Source: Leifsonia xyli
Lineage (GTDB): Bacteria; Actinomycetota; Actinomycetes; Actinomycetales; Microbacteriaceae
Assembly (NCBI GenBank): GCA_003243275.1
Contig: QFQR01000006.1
Location: 1 to 64,000 of the forward strand
Length of the DNA: 64,000 nt
Direction: 5' to 3'
The number at the start of each line of letters is the position of its first letter. Position 1 is the first letter of the stretch. Shown here piece after piece: positions 1-7,380 of the stretch. The notes beneath the pieces are model-generated. The model saw only the letters and a program-made list of their open reading frames with translations, ran no database searches and had not been told where the DNA came from. A program made the translations under genes and the position numbers.

Positions 1-1
1 G

Positions 2-931
2 CCTCGGCACGATGAACATCCTTCCAGCGGCGACCAGCGCCACCACAAGTCAGGAGTCACCCAAACATTCAGCAGACCCCTCACAGGCAAAACCGCACTC
101 GTCACAGGCGTATCTCGCCGCCGGGGTATTGGCTTCGCCATCGCGTCGAAGCTCGCATCGCTTGGTGCGAACATCGTCACGCAGCATTACCGCGAGCACG
201 ACCTTGAGCAGCCTTGGGGAGGTGATGACCTTCAGGCTGTACGTGAAGGCCTGAAGGCGAGCCTCATTGCGGGAGCGCGCGCGGACGACGTTGCTGCTGA
301 CCTCACGGACCCGCAGTCGATCGGCCGCGTGATCGATTGTGCCGCCGCTCTCAGCGGGTCGGTGGACATTCTTGTCTGTAATCACGCAAAGAGCGGTGAC
401 GATGGGAGCATCCTCGATATGACACCGGAGCGCCTCGACGCATTCTGGGAGGTGAACTCTCGATCAACACTCCTGCTCACAGCAGAGTTCGCTCGCCGAA
501 AATCGACGGTGGTCACTGGATTGCGGCGTCCTGGAGAGCGCATCGCGAGCGGGAAACCGTTCGCTGAGCCTCGTGGCCACGTGTTCTGGATGACCTCTGG
601 GCAGCTTCACGGGCCGATGCGGGGCGAGATTGCCTACGCTGCGAGCAAAGCCGCGCTGGCTGGAGTGACCAGGTCTGTCGCAGCAGAGCTTCTCGAACTC
701 GGCGTGATCCTGAACACCATCAACCCCGGGCCGGTCAACACGGGATACATGGACCCCGAGAGCACTGATCGACCGCTTGATGAACTCAACGACTACTTAG
801 CGACAACACCGTTCGGCAGATTCGGCCTGCCGGCAGACCCGGCCGAACTCATCGGCTGGCTTTCGACTCCCGCCGGAAGTTGGGTTGTGGGGCAGGTGAT
901 GACAAGCGATGGTGGTTTCAGCCTCGGGTGA
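2..931 (+). CDS. SDR-family oxidoreductase, 5' end unresolved
   Basis: Short-chain dehydrogenase/reductase, presumably a cytosolic NAD(P)H-dependent enzyme; substrate unknown. The frame is open from the left edge of the window. From about position 59 it shows the family layout: TALVTGVSRRRGIG nucleotide-binding motif, CNHA in place of the NNAG motif, YAASKAA with the catalytic Tyr and Lys, then NPGPVNTGY and a C-terminal SDGGFSLG. Relatives usually begin about ten residues before TALVTG, but the codon near that point is GTC, and the only ATG/GTG/TTG in this frame is a GTG at 329, beyond the cofactor site. Either the gene starts left of the window or it has lost its start. Codon use (TCT, CGT, CTT, TGT) is less GC-biased than in the next genes, hinting at foreign origin. 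The family is secure; whether the gene is intact is not. Confidence 0.75.
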   Translation, partial: PRHDEHPSSGDQRHHKSGVTQTFSRPLTGKTALVTGVSRRRGIGFAIASKLASLGANIVTQHYREHDLEQPWGGDDLQAVREGLKASLIAGARADDVAADLTDPQSIGRVIDCAAALSGSVDILVCNHAKSGDDGSILDMTPERLDAFWEVNSRSTLLLTAEFARRKSTVVTGLRRPGERIASGKPFAEPRGHVFWMTSGQLHGPMRGEIAYAASKAALAGVTRSVAAELLELGVILNTINPGPVNTGYMDPESTDRPLDELNDYLATTPFGRFGLPADPAELIGWLSTPAGSWVVGQVMTSDGGFSLG

Positions 932-997
932 GCGGTCATCCCCGAACAGAGCGTGGGCGCCTCTGACCAGGGATAACTGGCACCGTATCCGTACCCG

Positions 998-1003
998 TAG
1001 AAT
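998..1003 (+). promoter_or_regulatory. -10 box for ychF, probably leaderless
   Basis: TAGAAT sits 8 bases before the GTG start of ychF with no Shine-Dalgarno sequence between, so the transcript probably begins at or next to the start codon. No clear -35 box is visible. Confidence 0.55.
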
Positions 1004-1011
1004 CGCCTAAC

Positions 1012-2085
1012 GTGGCACTCACCATCGGCATCGTCGGACTCCCCAACGTGGGCAAGTCGACCCTTTTCAACGCCCTCACCAAGAACTCCGTGCTCGCGGC
1101 GAACTACCCGTTCGCGACGATCGAGCCGAACGTCGGCGTGGTGAACCTGCCGGATGAGCGGCTCGGCATCCTCGCCCAGATCTTCGGCAGCGAACGCATC
1201 CTGCCGGCGAGCGTGAGCTTCGTCGACATCGCGGGCATCGTGAAGGGCGCCTCCGAGGGCGAGGGGCTCGGCAACCAGTTCCTCGCCAACATCCGTGAGG
1301 CGGATGCGATCGCGCAGGTCGTGCGCGGCTTCGCGGATGACGATGTGGTGCACGTGGCCGGCGCGGTGAACCCGCAGGACGACCTCGAGGTGATCACGAC
1401 CGAGCTCGCGCTCGCCGACCTGCAGACCCTCGAGAAGGCGATCACGCGCCTCGAGAAGGAGGTCAAGGGCAAGAAGGCGGATCCTGCTGTGCTCGCGGCG
1501 GCGCTCGAGGCGAAGACGGCGCTCGACGCGGGCACCCCCCTGTCGCGCGCGAGCGGCATCGAGCTGGGCCTGCTCAAGGAGCTCGGCCTCATGACGGCCA
1601 AACCCATCATCTACGTCTTCAATGTGGACGAGGCGGTGCTCACCGACGAGGCGCGCAAGGCCGAGCTCGCGGCGCTCGTGGCGCCCGCGAAGGCCGTGTT
1701 CCTGGATGCCAAGGTCGAGTCGGAGCTCATCGACCTCGACCCGGAGGATGCGGCCGAACTGCTCGCCTCCACCGGCCAGGAGGAGTCGGGTCTCGACCAG
1801 CTGGCCCGCATCGGCTTCGACACCCTCGGGCTGCAGACCTACCTGACGGCCGGCCCGAAGGAGGCGCGTGCCTGGACCATCCGGAAGGGGTGGAAGGCTC
1901 CGCAGGCGGCGGGCGTCATCCACACCGACTTCGAGCGCGGCTTCATCAAGGCCGAGGTGACCTCCTTCGAGGACCTCGTGGCCGCCGGTTCCCTCGCCGA
2001 GGCCCGCTCGCGCGGCAAGGCCCGCATCGAGGGCAAGGACTACATCATGCAGGACGGCGACGTCGTGGAGTTCCGTCACAGTTAG
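1012..2085 (+). CDS. ychF: redox-regulated Obg-family ATPase/GTPase YchF
   Basis: Translation-associated P-loop NTPase of the Obg family (OLA1/YchF), which prefers ATP and associates with ribosomes. The 357-residue protein has the G1 loop GLPNVGKS at residues 9-16, the G3 segment DIAGIVKGAS, the FNVDE segment in place of NKxD, and the C-terminal TGS-like domain. It starts with GTG and lacks a Shine-Dalgarno sequence. The odd point is the very end: family members normally finish in EFRFNV, this one in EFRHS, and a sequence encoding the usual EFRFNV end lies about 1 kb downstream at 3060-3090. The last codons therefore look replaced by an insertion that duplicated the gene's 3' end. The function should be unaffected because only the last few residues differ. 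Confidence 0.96.
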   Translation: MALTIGIVGLPNVGKSTLFNALTKNSVLAANYPFATIEPNVGVVNLPDERLGILAQIFGSERILPASVSFVDIAGIVKGASEGEGLGNQFLANIREADAIAQVVRGFADDDVVHVAGAVNPQDDLEVITTELALADLQTLEKAITRLEKEVKGKKADPAVLAAALEAKTALDAGTPLSRASGIELGLLKELGLMTAKPIIYVFNVDEAVLTDEARKAELAALVAPAKAVFLDAKVESELIDLDPEDAAELLASTGQEESGLDQLARIGFDTLGLQTYLTAGPKEARAWTIRKGWKAPQAAGVIHTDFERGFIKAEVTSFEDLVAAGSLAEARSRGKARIEGKDYIMQDGDVVEFRHS

Positions 2086-2086
2086 G
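2059..2086 (+). repeat. ychF 3'-end repeat, copy A
   Basis: Last 28 bases of ychF including its stop. It matches 24 of 28 bases at 2457-2484 and shares the 16-base core ACGTCGTGGAGTTCCG with 3061-3076. The three copies bracket two small genes. Confidence 0.8.
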
Positions 2087-2113
2087 TATTTCAGGATTGA
2101 GAATGGATTGAGA

Positions 2114-2458
2114 ATGAAGGAAGCTCTTTCGGAGCAGTTGTCGAAGTGGGCGGAACAGCGCGCACAGCGCCTTCAGCTGGGTGACGACCTCGAACAGGCT
2201 CGAGAGGTAGACCACGCCGTGGTGTTCAGGACGAAGAGCCATGCCGCCGCCGCCGCTCGGTCATTCGAAGCGGCGGGTTTTGCCGTCGTGGTTCATTCGC
2301 GACTGTGGAAGACGACGGTTGAGGCATCCCGGAGCGAGACACTCACCGAGGAGAACGTCGCTCGATTCTTGGGCGAGGCCCTCGGCATAGCGGAGGCCAA
2401 CGGCGGAGCTTACGACGGCTTCGGGGGCATGATCGTGCCGCGTGTCCACGAAGGGTGA
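2114..2458 (+). CDS. RraB-like small protein
   Basis: A 114-residue acidic protein resembling the RraB (ribonuclease E regulator) family: a conserved VDHAVVFR segment, an alternating A..FEAAGFAVVVH strand region, and a C-terminal GGAYDGFGGMIV that corresponds to the family's GGxYDGWE signature. In Proteobacteria RraB binds RNase E; a role in this organism is unproven. An in-frame TTG at 2108 lies just upstream, but ATG at 2114 is the simpler start; only a weak purine-rich stretch precedes it. The stop TGA lies on the border of the second ychF 3'-end repeat, so the gene fills a cassette between two repeat copies. It could equally be called a DUF695/RraB-type hypothetical protein. Confidence 0.7.
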   Translation: MKEALSEQLSKWAEQRAQRLQLGDDLEQAREVDHAVVFRTKSHAAAAARSFEAAGFAVVVHSRLWKTTVEASRSETLTEENVARFLGEALGIAEANGGAYDGFGGMIVPRVHEG

Positions 2459-2484
2459 CGTGCTCGAGTTCCGTCACAGTTGGG
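2457..2484 (+). repeat. ychF 3'-end repeat, copy B
   Basis: Non-coding copy of the ychF 3' end (would encode DVLEFRHS). It contains GAGTTCCGTCACAGTT, identical to the end of ychF, and separates the RraB-like gene from the oppositely oriented lipoprotein gene. The stop codons of both genes lie at or within a few bases of its edges. Confidence 0.8.
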
Positions 2485-2486
2485 CA

Positions 2487-3011
2487 TCAGCCGCCCAGCA
2501 TGGCACGCAGGTAGTCCGCACCGGGCCGATCGGGGCAGATGTGCAGGAACCCGCGTACCTCTTGGGCCTGGTTCGGTGCGAGCGACGTGAGTTTCAGGTA
2601 GCCGTTGGCACGCATCGCGCATTGGGCGTAAAGCCCTCCCACCTGAGTGATCCCGTCCGGAAGCACGTCTCCCGCCAGGGCCACGGCTTCATGCTGGAGC
2701 ACGGTGAACTCCGTGCCGTGCTGGATCGGCTGGCACCACGCCGTCGCGGGTTCGTGTGCCCAGGCATCACCCAAGGAGAGCAGTTCTTCGGGAATCGTTG
2801 TTGCGGTTCCATCGGCTGCGAAGTAGCCGCACTTGAAGGTGAACGTGACGTCGTCGGCGACCGGTGAGTTCGTCGGTGCCGGTGTCGGTGCCGGTGTCGG
2901 GATCGGGATCGATGTTCCTGAGGCTGCGGGTGGCTCCGGTGTTGCGTCGTCGGCGGTGCACGCGGCCAGCAGCATGACGGCGAAGACGGCGACAACCGAG
3001 GCACTTCTCAT
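2487..3011 (-). CDS. putative lipoprotein
   Basis: A 174-residue secreted lipoprotein of unknown function. The start at 3011 gives a short signal peptide with a lipobox LLAAC (lipid-modified Cys18), followed by a Pro/Thr-rich linker (PTPAPTPAPT) encoded by a GTGCCG-type simple repeat, then a globular part with four further cysteines (FKCGYF, AWCQP, YAQCAM, HICPD) that could form two disulfides outside the membrane. A TATCCT box six bases before ATG suggests a leaderless transcript. The gene lies between ychF 3'-end repeat copies B and C, antisense to ychF and the RraB-like gene. No domain is recognised. Confidence 0.75.
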   Translation of the reverse strand: MRSASVVAVFAVMLLAACTADDATPEPPAASGTSIPIPTPAPTPAPTNSPVADDVTFTFKCGYFAADGTATTIPEELLSLGDAWAHEPATAWCQPIQHGTEFTVLQHEAVALAGDVLPDGITQVGGLYAQCAMRANGYLKLTSLAPNQAQEVRGFLHICPDRPGADYLRAMLGG

Positions 3012-3017
3012 GGCTTG

Positions 3018-3023
3018 AGGATA
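3018..3023 (-). promoter_or_regulatory. -10 box for the lipoprotein gene, probably leaderless
   Basis: TATCCT on the minus strand, six bases before the ATG at 3011, with no Shine-Dalgarno sequence. Confidence 0.5.
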
Positions 3024-3059
3024 GGGTGATCGCCCCCAAGATGTTGAACGGAGAAGCGT

Positions 3060-3090
3060 CACGTCGTGGAGTTCCGCTTCAACGTCTAGG
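3060..3090 (+). repeat. ychF 3'-end repeat, copy C (apparent ancestral end)
   Basis: In the ychF reading sense this stretch encodes VVEFRFNV followed by TAG, the usual C-terminus of YchF. It is detached from ychF by about 1 kb carrying two genes, and shares 16 consecutive bases with copy A. Confidence 0.8.
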
Positions 3091-3107
3091 CGCGAGCGCC
3101 GCGCATC

Positions 3108-3162
3108 GAGACGGCAGAGACGACCGGATGCGCGCGGTCTTTCGGGTCGTTGCTGCCGTCTC
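3108..3162. repeat. intergenic palindromic repeat, copy 1
   Basis: Imperfect inverted repeat: left arm GAGACGGCAGAGACGACC, 18-base loop, right arm GGGTCGTTGCTGCCGTCTC. A second copy with the same arms and an 18-base loop lies at 8685-8738. It is located between the apparent ancestral ychF end and the EamA gene. Confidence 0.8.
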
Positions 3163-3180
3163 GGTGCGGAGCCGCCGCGC

Positions 3181-4026
3181 TCAGGTGGAGGCGGCGATCA
3201 CGCCGACGCCCGCGAAGACGAGCAGCACACCGCCCGCTTGGAGCAGCGAGAGCCGCTCCTTGTGCACCCACCAGCCGAGGAGGGCCGTCACCGCGGGGAA
3301 CAGCGAGGCGAAGACCGCGACCACCGACAGCAGCCCCGAGAGGCTCGCGAGCGCGAAGCACAGGTTGGCGGCGAAGCCGAGCACGCCGATCGCCACGATG
3401 CCGACGAGCGGCCACCCGGATGCGCGCGGGACGGTGCGCGTCGCCGCCGCCGCGATCAGGTAGATCACGAGCGCGGTGACGCTGTTGCCGAGCAGCGTCG
3501 CGGTCAGATTGTGTGCGCTGCCCCAGGCGAGGGTGAGGTTCGAGACGCCGAAGCCCGCGGCCGCGAGCAGGGCGAGCAGAATCGGCAGCGCCCCGCCCCG
3601 CCCCGCCCCCTTGCGCACCTCGGGACCACTCGCGAGCACGGTGCCGATCACCGCGACCGCCATCCCCGCGATCAGCAGCGGGCCGAGCGGGTCGCCGGAT
3701 GCGATTCCCGCCACCACGGGAACGAGCACGCTCAGCGCGGCGATCGGGGCGACCACGCCCATCGTGCCGATGGCGAGGGCCTGGTAGAGCGAGGAGACGC
3801 CCACCGCCACGGCCACACCTCCCACGACACCCCACAGCACCGCCTGCCCGACGTCGCCGCCCGGCTCCGGCCAGAACAGGCGCGGAAGCACCATGATCGT
3901 CGCGACGAGCTGCGAGAGCACGAGCACCGCGAGCAGCGGCACCTTGCGCGCGAGCGTTCCGCCGAGGAAGTCGGAGACGCCGAGCAGCACCGAGGCGAGC
4001 AGCGCGAGGATCGCGAAGCCGGTCAT
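3181..4026 (-). CDS. EamA/DMT-family permease
   Basis: Inner-membrane permease of the drug/metabolite transporter superfamily, 281 residues with about ten hydrophobic segments arranged as two EamA repeats (the second begins near ALPILLALLAAAGFGVSNLT). Substrate unknown. ATG at 4026 overlaps the stop of the upstream ECF ATPase gene (ATGA), so it is the last gene of a six-gene minus-strand operon with a nucleoside hydrolase and an ECF transporter. That context suggests export or import of a nucleobase, ribose product or related metabolite, but the protein alone does not show it. Confidence 0.9.
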   Translation of the reverse strand: MTGFAILALLASVLLGVSDFLGGTLARKVPLLAVLVLSQLVATIMVLPRLFWPEPGGDVGQAVLWGVVGGVAVAVGVSSLYQALAIGTMGVVAPIAALSVLVPVVAGIASGDPLGPLLIAGMAVAVIGTVLASGPEVRKGAGRGGALPILLALLAAAGFGVSNLTLAWGSAHNLTATLLGNSVTALVIYLIAAAATRTVPRASGWPLVGIVAIGVLGFAANLCFALASLSGLLSVVAVFASLFPAVTALLGWWVHKERLSLLQAGGVLLVFAGVGVIAAST

Positions 4027-4862
4027 GCGCCGCCCCCCGCGCCGCCCTCCGCGTAGGCCTCCACGAACCCCTCCACCGTGAGAGGCGCGGCAGCCCACCC
4101 GAGGCTGCCGGCGAGCCGCAGCAGCTGCGGCGGTTCGACCGCCGCCCGCTCGAGCACCTCGGTCTGCCGGAACACCTCGCGCGGGTCGCCGTCGGCGCGC
4201 ACCTCACCGCCTGCCATCGCGATCACGCGCTCGAAGTGCTCGGCGCAGAAGTCCATGTCGTGTGTGATGGCGATCACGGTCCGCCCCTCGGCCGCGAGCC
4301 GCTCCACGATGCCGGCGATCATCTCGACCCCGCGCGCATCCTGGCCTGTCGTCGGCTCGTCGAGCACCACGACGGGCGTGTGCATCGCGAGCACGCCGGC
4401 GAGGGCGACGCGCTTGCGCTCGCTGAGTGAGAGGTGGTGCGGATGCGCGTCCGCTTCGGCGAGGAGGCCGACCGTGGCGAGCGCCTCCTCGGCACGCGCC
4501 GCGGCCTCCTCGGCGGACAGCCCGAGGTTCTTCGGGCCGAACTCGACGTCGACCCGCACCGAACGGGCGAACAGCTGCTCGTCCGGGTTCTGGAAGACGT
4601 AGCCCACCTGGGCGGCGAGCTGGGCGATCGATCGATCGGTGGTCGCCGCGCCGCCGACCTCCACGACGCCCTCGGTCGGGCGGAAGATGCCGTTCAGGTG
4701 CCGCACGAGCGTGGTCTTGCCCGCACCGTTCTGCCCGACGATCGCGAGGCGCTCACCGGGAGCGACCGCGAAGCTCACCCCGCGCACCGCCTCGACGCCG
4801 CCGGGGTAGCGGAAGCGCACATCCGCGAAACGCACCGCCGGGGTCGGCGCCTCGCCGCTCAT
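4023..4862 (-). CDS. ECF transporter ATPase (second of two)
   Basis: Energy-coupling factor ATP-binding subunit, 279 residues, which pairs with the neighbouring ATPase under the T component. Walker A GQNGAGKT, Q-loop FQNPDEQLF (the typical EcfA Q-loop), Walker B VVVLDEPTTGQD and switch His in ITHDMD are all present. The ABC signature is degenerate: LSLSERKR replaces LSGGQ/E. The ATG at 4862 overlaps the stop of the other ATPase gene (ATGA), indicating translational coupling. Substrate is set by the S component upstream, not by this protein. Confidence 0.93.
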   Translation of the reverse strand: MSGEAPTPAVRFADVRFRYPGGVEAVRGVSFAVAPGERLAIVGQNGAGKTTLVRHLNGIFRPTEGVVEVGGAATTDRSIAQLAAQVGYVFQNPDEQLFARSVRVDVEFGPKNLGLSAEEAAARAEEALATVGLLAEADAHPHHLSLSERKRVALAGVLAMHTPVVVLDEPTTGQDARGVEMIAGIVERLAAEGRTVIAITHDMDFCAEHFERVIAMAGGEVRADGDPREVFRQTEVLERAAVEPPQLLRLAGSLGWAAAPLTVEGFVEAYAEGGAGGGA

Positions 4863-5704
4863 CGCGCACCTCCTGCGAACACCCGCGCGGCCTCGTCGAA
4901 CGACACGGGAATGGGCGTGCCGTCGGGCAGCAGCCCGCGCTCGAGCGCGCGACGCCCCGCCTGCGTGTAGCGCGTGGAGCCCACGCCCCACTCCGCCATC
5001 TGCGGATCGGCGAGGATCTCGGTGGGATCCCCGGATGCCGCCACCCGGCCGCCCGCGATCACGTGCAGCCGGTCGGCGTGCTCGTGCAGCAGTTCGAGCT
5101 TGTGCTCCAGGATCACGACCGTGATGCCCGCATCCCGCAGCCGCGCGAGCACGTCGAACACCATGCGGGTGCCCGCGGGGTCGAGCTGCGAGGTCGGCTC
5201 GTCCATCACGATGACGGGCGTGCGCAACACGATCATCGAGGCGATCGCCACGAGCTGCTGCTGCCCGCCCGAGAGCGCGTAGGGGGAGCGGTCGAGCAGA
5301 TGCGCGATGCGCAGCAGCTCGGCCACCTCGGCCACGCGCTCCACCATCTCCTCGCGTGGCGTGCCGAGGTTCTCGAGGCCGAAGGCGATCTCCTCGCGCA
5401 CGGTGTAGCGCGCGCCGGAGATCTGGTTGAAGGGGTTCTGGATCACGAGGCCGACGCGCGCGACCGCCTCCGCGAGCGAGACGCCGGCGAGGTCGGCACC
5501 GTCGATCTCGACGCGGCCGCTCAGCTCGCCGCCGTCGACGCTCGGGATGAAGCCCGAGATGATCTTGGCGAGCGTGGTCTTGCCCGCGCCCGAGGCGCCG
5601 ACGACGCCGGCGATCGTGGCGCGCTCGACCTCGAGCTCGATGTGCTCGAGCACGAAGCGTTCGGCGTCGGGGTAGGCGTAGGAGATGTCGGTGAGACGGA
5701 TCAC
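4859..5704 (-). CDS. ECF transporter ATPase (first of two)
   Basis: Energy-coupling factor ATP-binding subunit, 281 residues: Walker A GASGAGKT, Q-loop IQNPFNQI, signature LSGGQQQ, Walker B VIVMDEPTSQLD, H-loop LEHKLE. Unlike its partner, the signature motif is canonical, so the pair is asymmetric and may form a heterodimer with one degenerate site. The GTG start at 5704 overlaps the stop of the T-component gene (GTGA), and a longer reading frame upstream is only an antisense artefact of high GC. Confidence 0.93.
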   Translation of the reverse strand: MIRLTDISYAYPDAERFVLEHIELEVERATIAGVVGASGAGKTTLAKIISGFIPSVDGGELSGRVEIDGADLAGVSLAEAVARVGLVIQNPFNQISGARYTVREEIAFGLENLGTPREEMVERVAEVAELLRIAHLLDRSPYALSGGQQQLVAIASMIVLRTPVIVMDEPTSQLDPAGTRMVFDVLARLRDAGITVVILEHKLELLHEHADRLHVIAGGRVAASGDPTEILADPQMAEWGVGSTRYTQAGRRALERGLLPDGTPIPVSFDEAARVFAGGAR

Positions 5705-6495
5705 AGTGCGGCCTTCGTGAGGATCGGCAGGACGATCGGGACGACGATCGCGGCGAGCGCGATGAGGGGCATGATCCAGCGCGCGATGCGCTGGGGGAGC
5801 GAGTCGGGCACCGGGATGAGGGCCGTGCGTCTCGCGGTGGAGCCGAAGCCGCGCGCCTCCATGGCGGTGGAGCGCTCCTCGACGTCGGTGAACATCCCGA
5901 GCACGAGCGGGCCGATGAGCGGCATCATGATGCCGACCCGCTTGAAGGGATTGCGGGAGATCGCGAGCCCGCGGGCCTGCTGGGCGAGCAGGATCCCGTC
6001 GGCGCGGTCGCGGAAGGCGGGGATCAGCTGCAGCGTCGAGCTGATGATGTAGCTGAACTTCGGCGACATCCCGCGTTCGGTGAGCGCCCCCATGAGGTCG
6101 CCCGGATGCGTCGTCAGCACGAGCAGCACCGAGGCGAGCACGAGGCAGATGATGCGCGAACCGATGCCGAGCGCGAACAGGAGCCCTTCGGAGGTGACCG
6201 TGAAGACACCCCACTCGAACACCGGCGACTTGCCGCCGGGGAAGGTGAGCCCCTGCACGATGACGAGCACGAGCACGATCGGGAGCAGGATCTTGACGCT
6301 GATGCTCGCGAGCCTGCCGCCGCAACGCGATACCGCGGCGGCAGGCACGATGACGCCCCCCACGACGATCGCGGCCACCCACCAATACGGCAGCGCGAAG
6401 ACGACCACGATGATCGACAGCAGCGCCACGAGCTTGGTCACCGGGTTGAGCCGGTGCACCGGGGTGGGGCGATCGACGTAGAGGGTCGATGACAT
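5701..6495 (-). CDS. ECF transporter transmembrane T component
   Basis: EcfT/CbiQ-like membrane subunit, 264 residues with about five to six membrane segments. It carries both coupling-helix motifs that contact the ATPases, QQARGL and EARGFG, which is diagnostic. Located between the S component and the two ATPase genes, six bases after the S-component stop, with GTGA coupling to the next gene. It holds the S component and transmits ATP-driven movement. Confidence 0.93.
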   Translation of the reverse strand: MSSTLYVDRPTPVHRLNPVTKLVALLSIIVVVFALPYWWVAAIVVGGVIVPAAAVSRCGGRLASISVKILLPIVLVLVIVQGLTFPGGKSPVFEWGVFTVTSEGLLFALGIGSRIICLVLASVLLVLTTHPGDLMGALTERGMSPKFSYIISSTLQLIPAFRDRADGILLAQQARGLAISRNPFKRVGIMMPLIGPLVLGMFTDVEERSTAMEARGFGSTARRTALIPVPDSLPQRIARWIMPLIALAAIVVPIVLPILTKAAL

Positions 6496-6501
6496 GACGG
6501 C

Positions 6502-7341
6502 TCAGGCCTCCTGGTCGCGCACGACGGGCGCGGCGCTCAGGGTCGGCTTCGCGGTCGCCTTGCCGAACACGCGGTACTGCCGCACGAACGGGAACCGCTG
6601 CAGGAACCGGTTCGGGAGCGCGGCGAGGATGATCACCACGATCGTGAAGGTGATGAGCTTGTCGAGCGGATCGGAGAGCAGGCCTTGGAGGGTCGTCGCG
6701 CCGAGGAGCGATTGCCCCATCGCCTGGAACGCGCCGACGATGGCACCGGTGCCCCCGCCCGTCGCGCCGCCGAAGATGAAGGCGGCGATGGGTGCGGAGA
6801 TCATGGCCGCGACGACACCCGTGACCGCGCCCGCGATGGGGGCGAAGTACCAGCGACGGAACATGCCCCAACGGGCCGCGTATCCCGCGAGCACACCGAT
6901 GACGACCTGCACCACCGCGAACGGCAGCGCGATCGGACTGAGCGTCAGGCCCCAGATCACGTTGGTGAGGATGCCGGTGACGACGCCCGCCGCGGGTCCG
7001 GCGACCGCCGAGACGAGCACGGTGCCGATCGAGTCGATGTAGACGGGCAGGCCGATCACGGCGACGATCTGGCCGATCACGATGTTGAGGGCGATGGCGA
7101 CCGGGATCATGGCGATGGTCGCGGTGGGCAGGCGATGGATCGAGCCGATCGCGAGCAGCACGGCGCCGATCAGGTAGCCGCCCATCGCGATGAGGCCCGC
7201 ACTGCTCGTGCTGCTCTCCCCGACCTCCGTCGGCTGGCCGATCACGAGGTAGAGGTAGGTCGCCACGATGATGGCCGCACCGAGCGCGATGAGGATGATG
7301 TTGCGGATCCGCTGGGGATCCTTCGTTGCTGTTTCAGACAT
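6502..7341 (-). CDS. ECF transporter substrate-binding S component, probably for a nucleoside or base
   Basis: Integral-membrane substrate-capture subunit, 279 residues, with about seven hydrophobic segments; the cytoplasmic N-terminus is polar (TKDPQRIRN). ATG at 7341 has a strong AAGGAGG seven bases upstream, better than the in-frame start at 7359. The gene lies 39 bases after a nucleoside hydrolase gene and directly before T and ATPase genes, so this is a dedicated (group I) ECF module. Substrate is inferred from context only: a nucleoside or nucleobase is likeliest, with a vitamin precursor as the main alternative. Confidence 0.85.
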   Translation of the reverse strand: MSETATKDPQRIRNIILIALGAAIIVATYLYLVIGQPTEVGESSTSSAGLIAMGGYLIGAVLLAIGSIHRLPTATIAMIPVAIALNIVIGQIVAVIGLPVYIDSIGTVLVSAVAGPAAGVVTGILTNVIWGLTLSPIALPFAVVQVVIGVLAGYAARWGMFRRWYFAPIAGAVTGVVAAMISAPIAAFIFGGATGGGTGAIVGAFQAMGQSLLGATTLQGLLSDPLDKLITFTIVVIILAALPNRFLQRFPFVRQYRVFGKATAKPTLSAAPVVRDQEA

Positions 7342-7380
7342 CCGAATGCCTCCTTGCATTCTTTTCGGGTGGTGGCCGGG

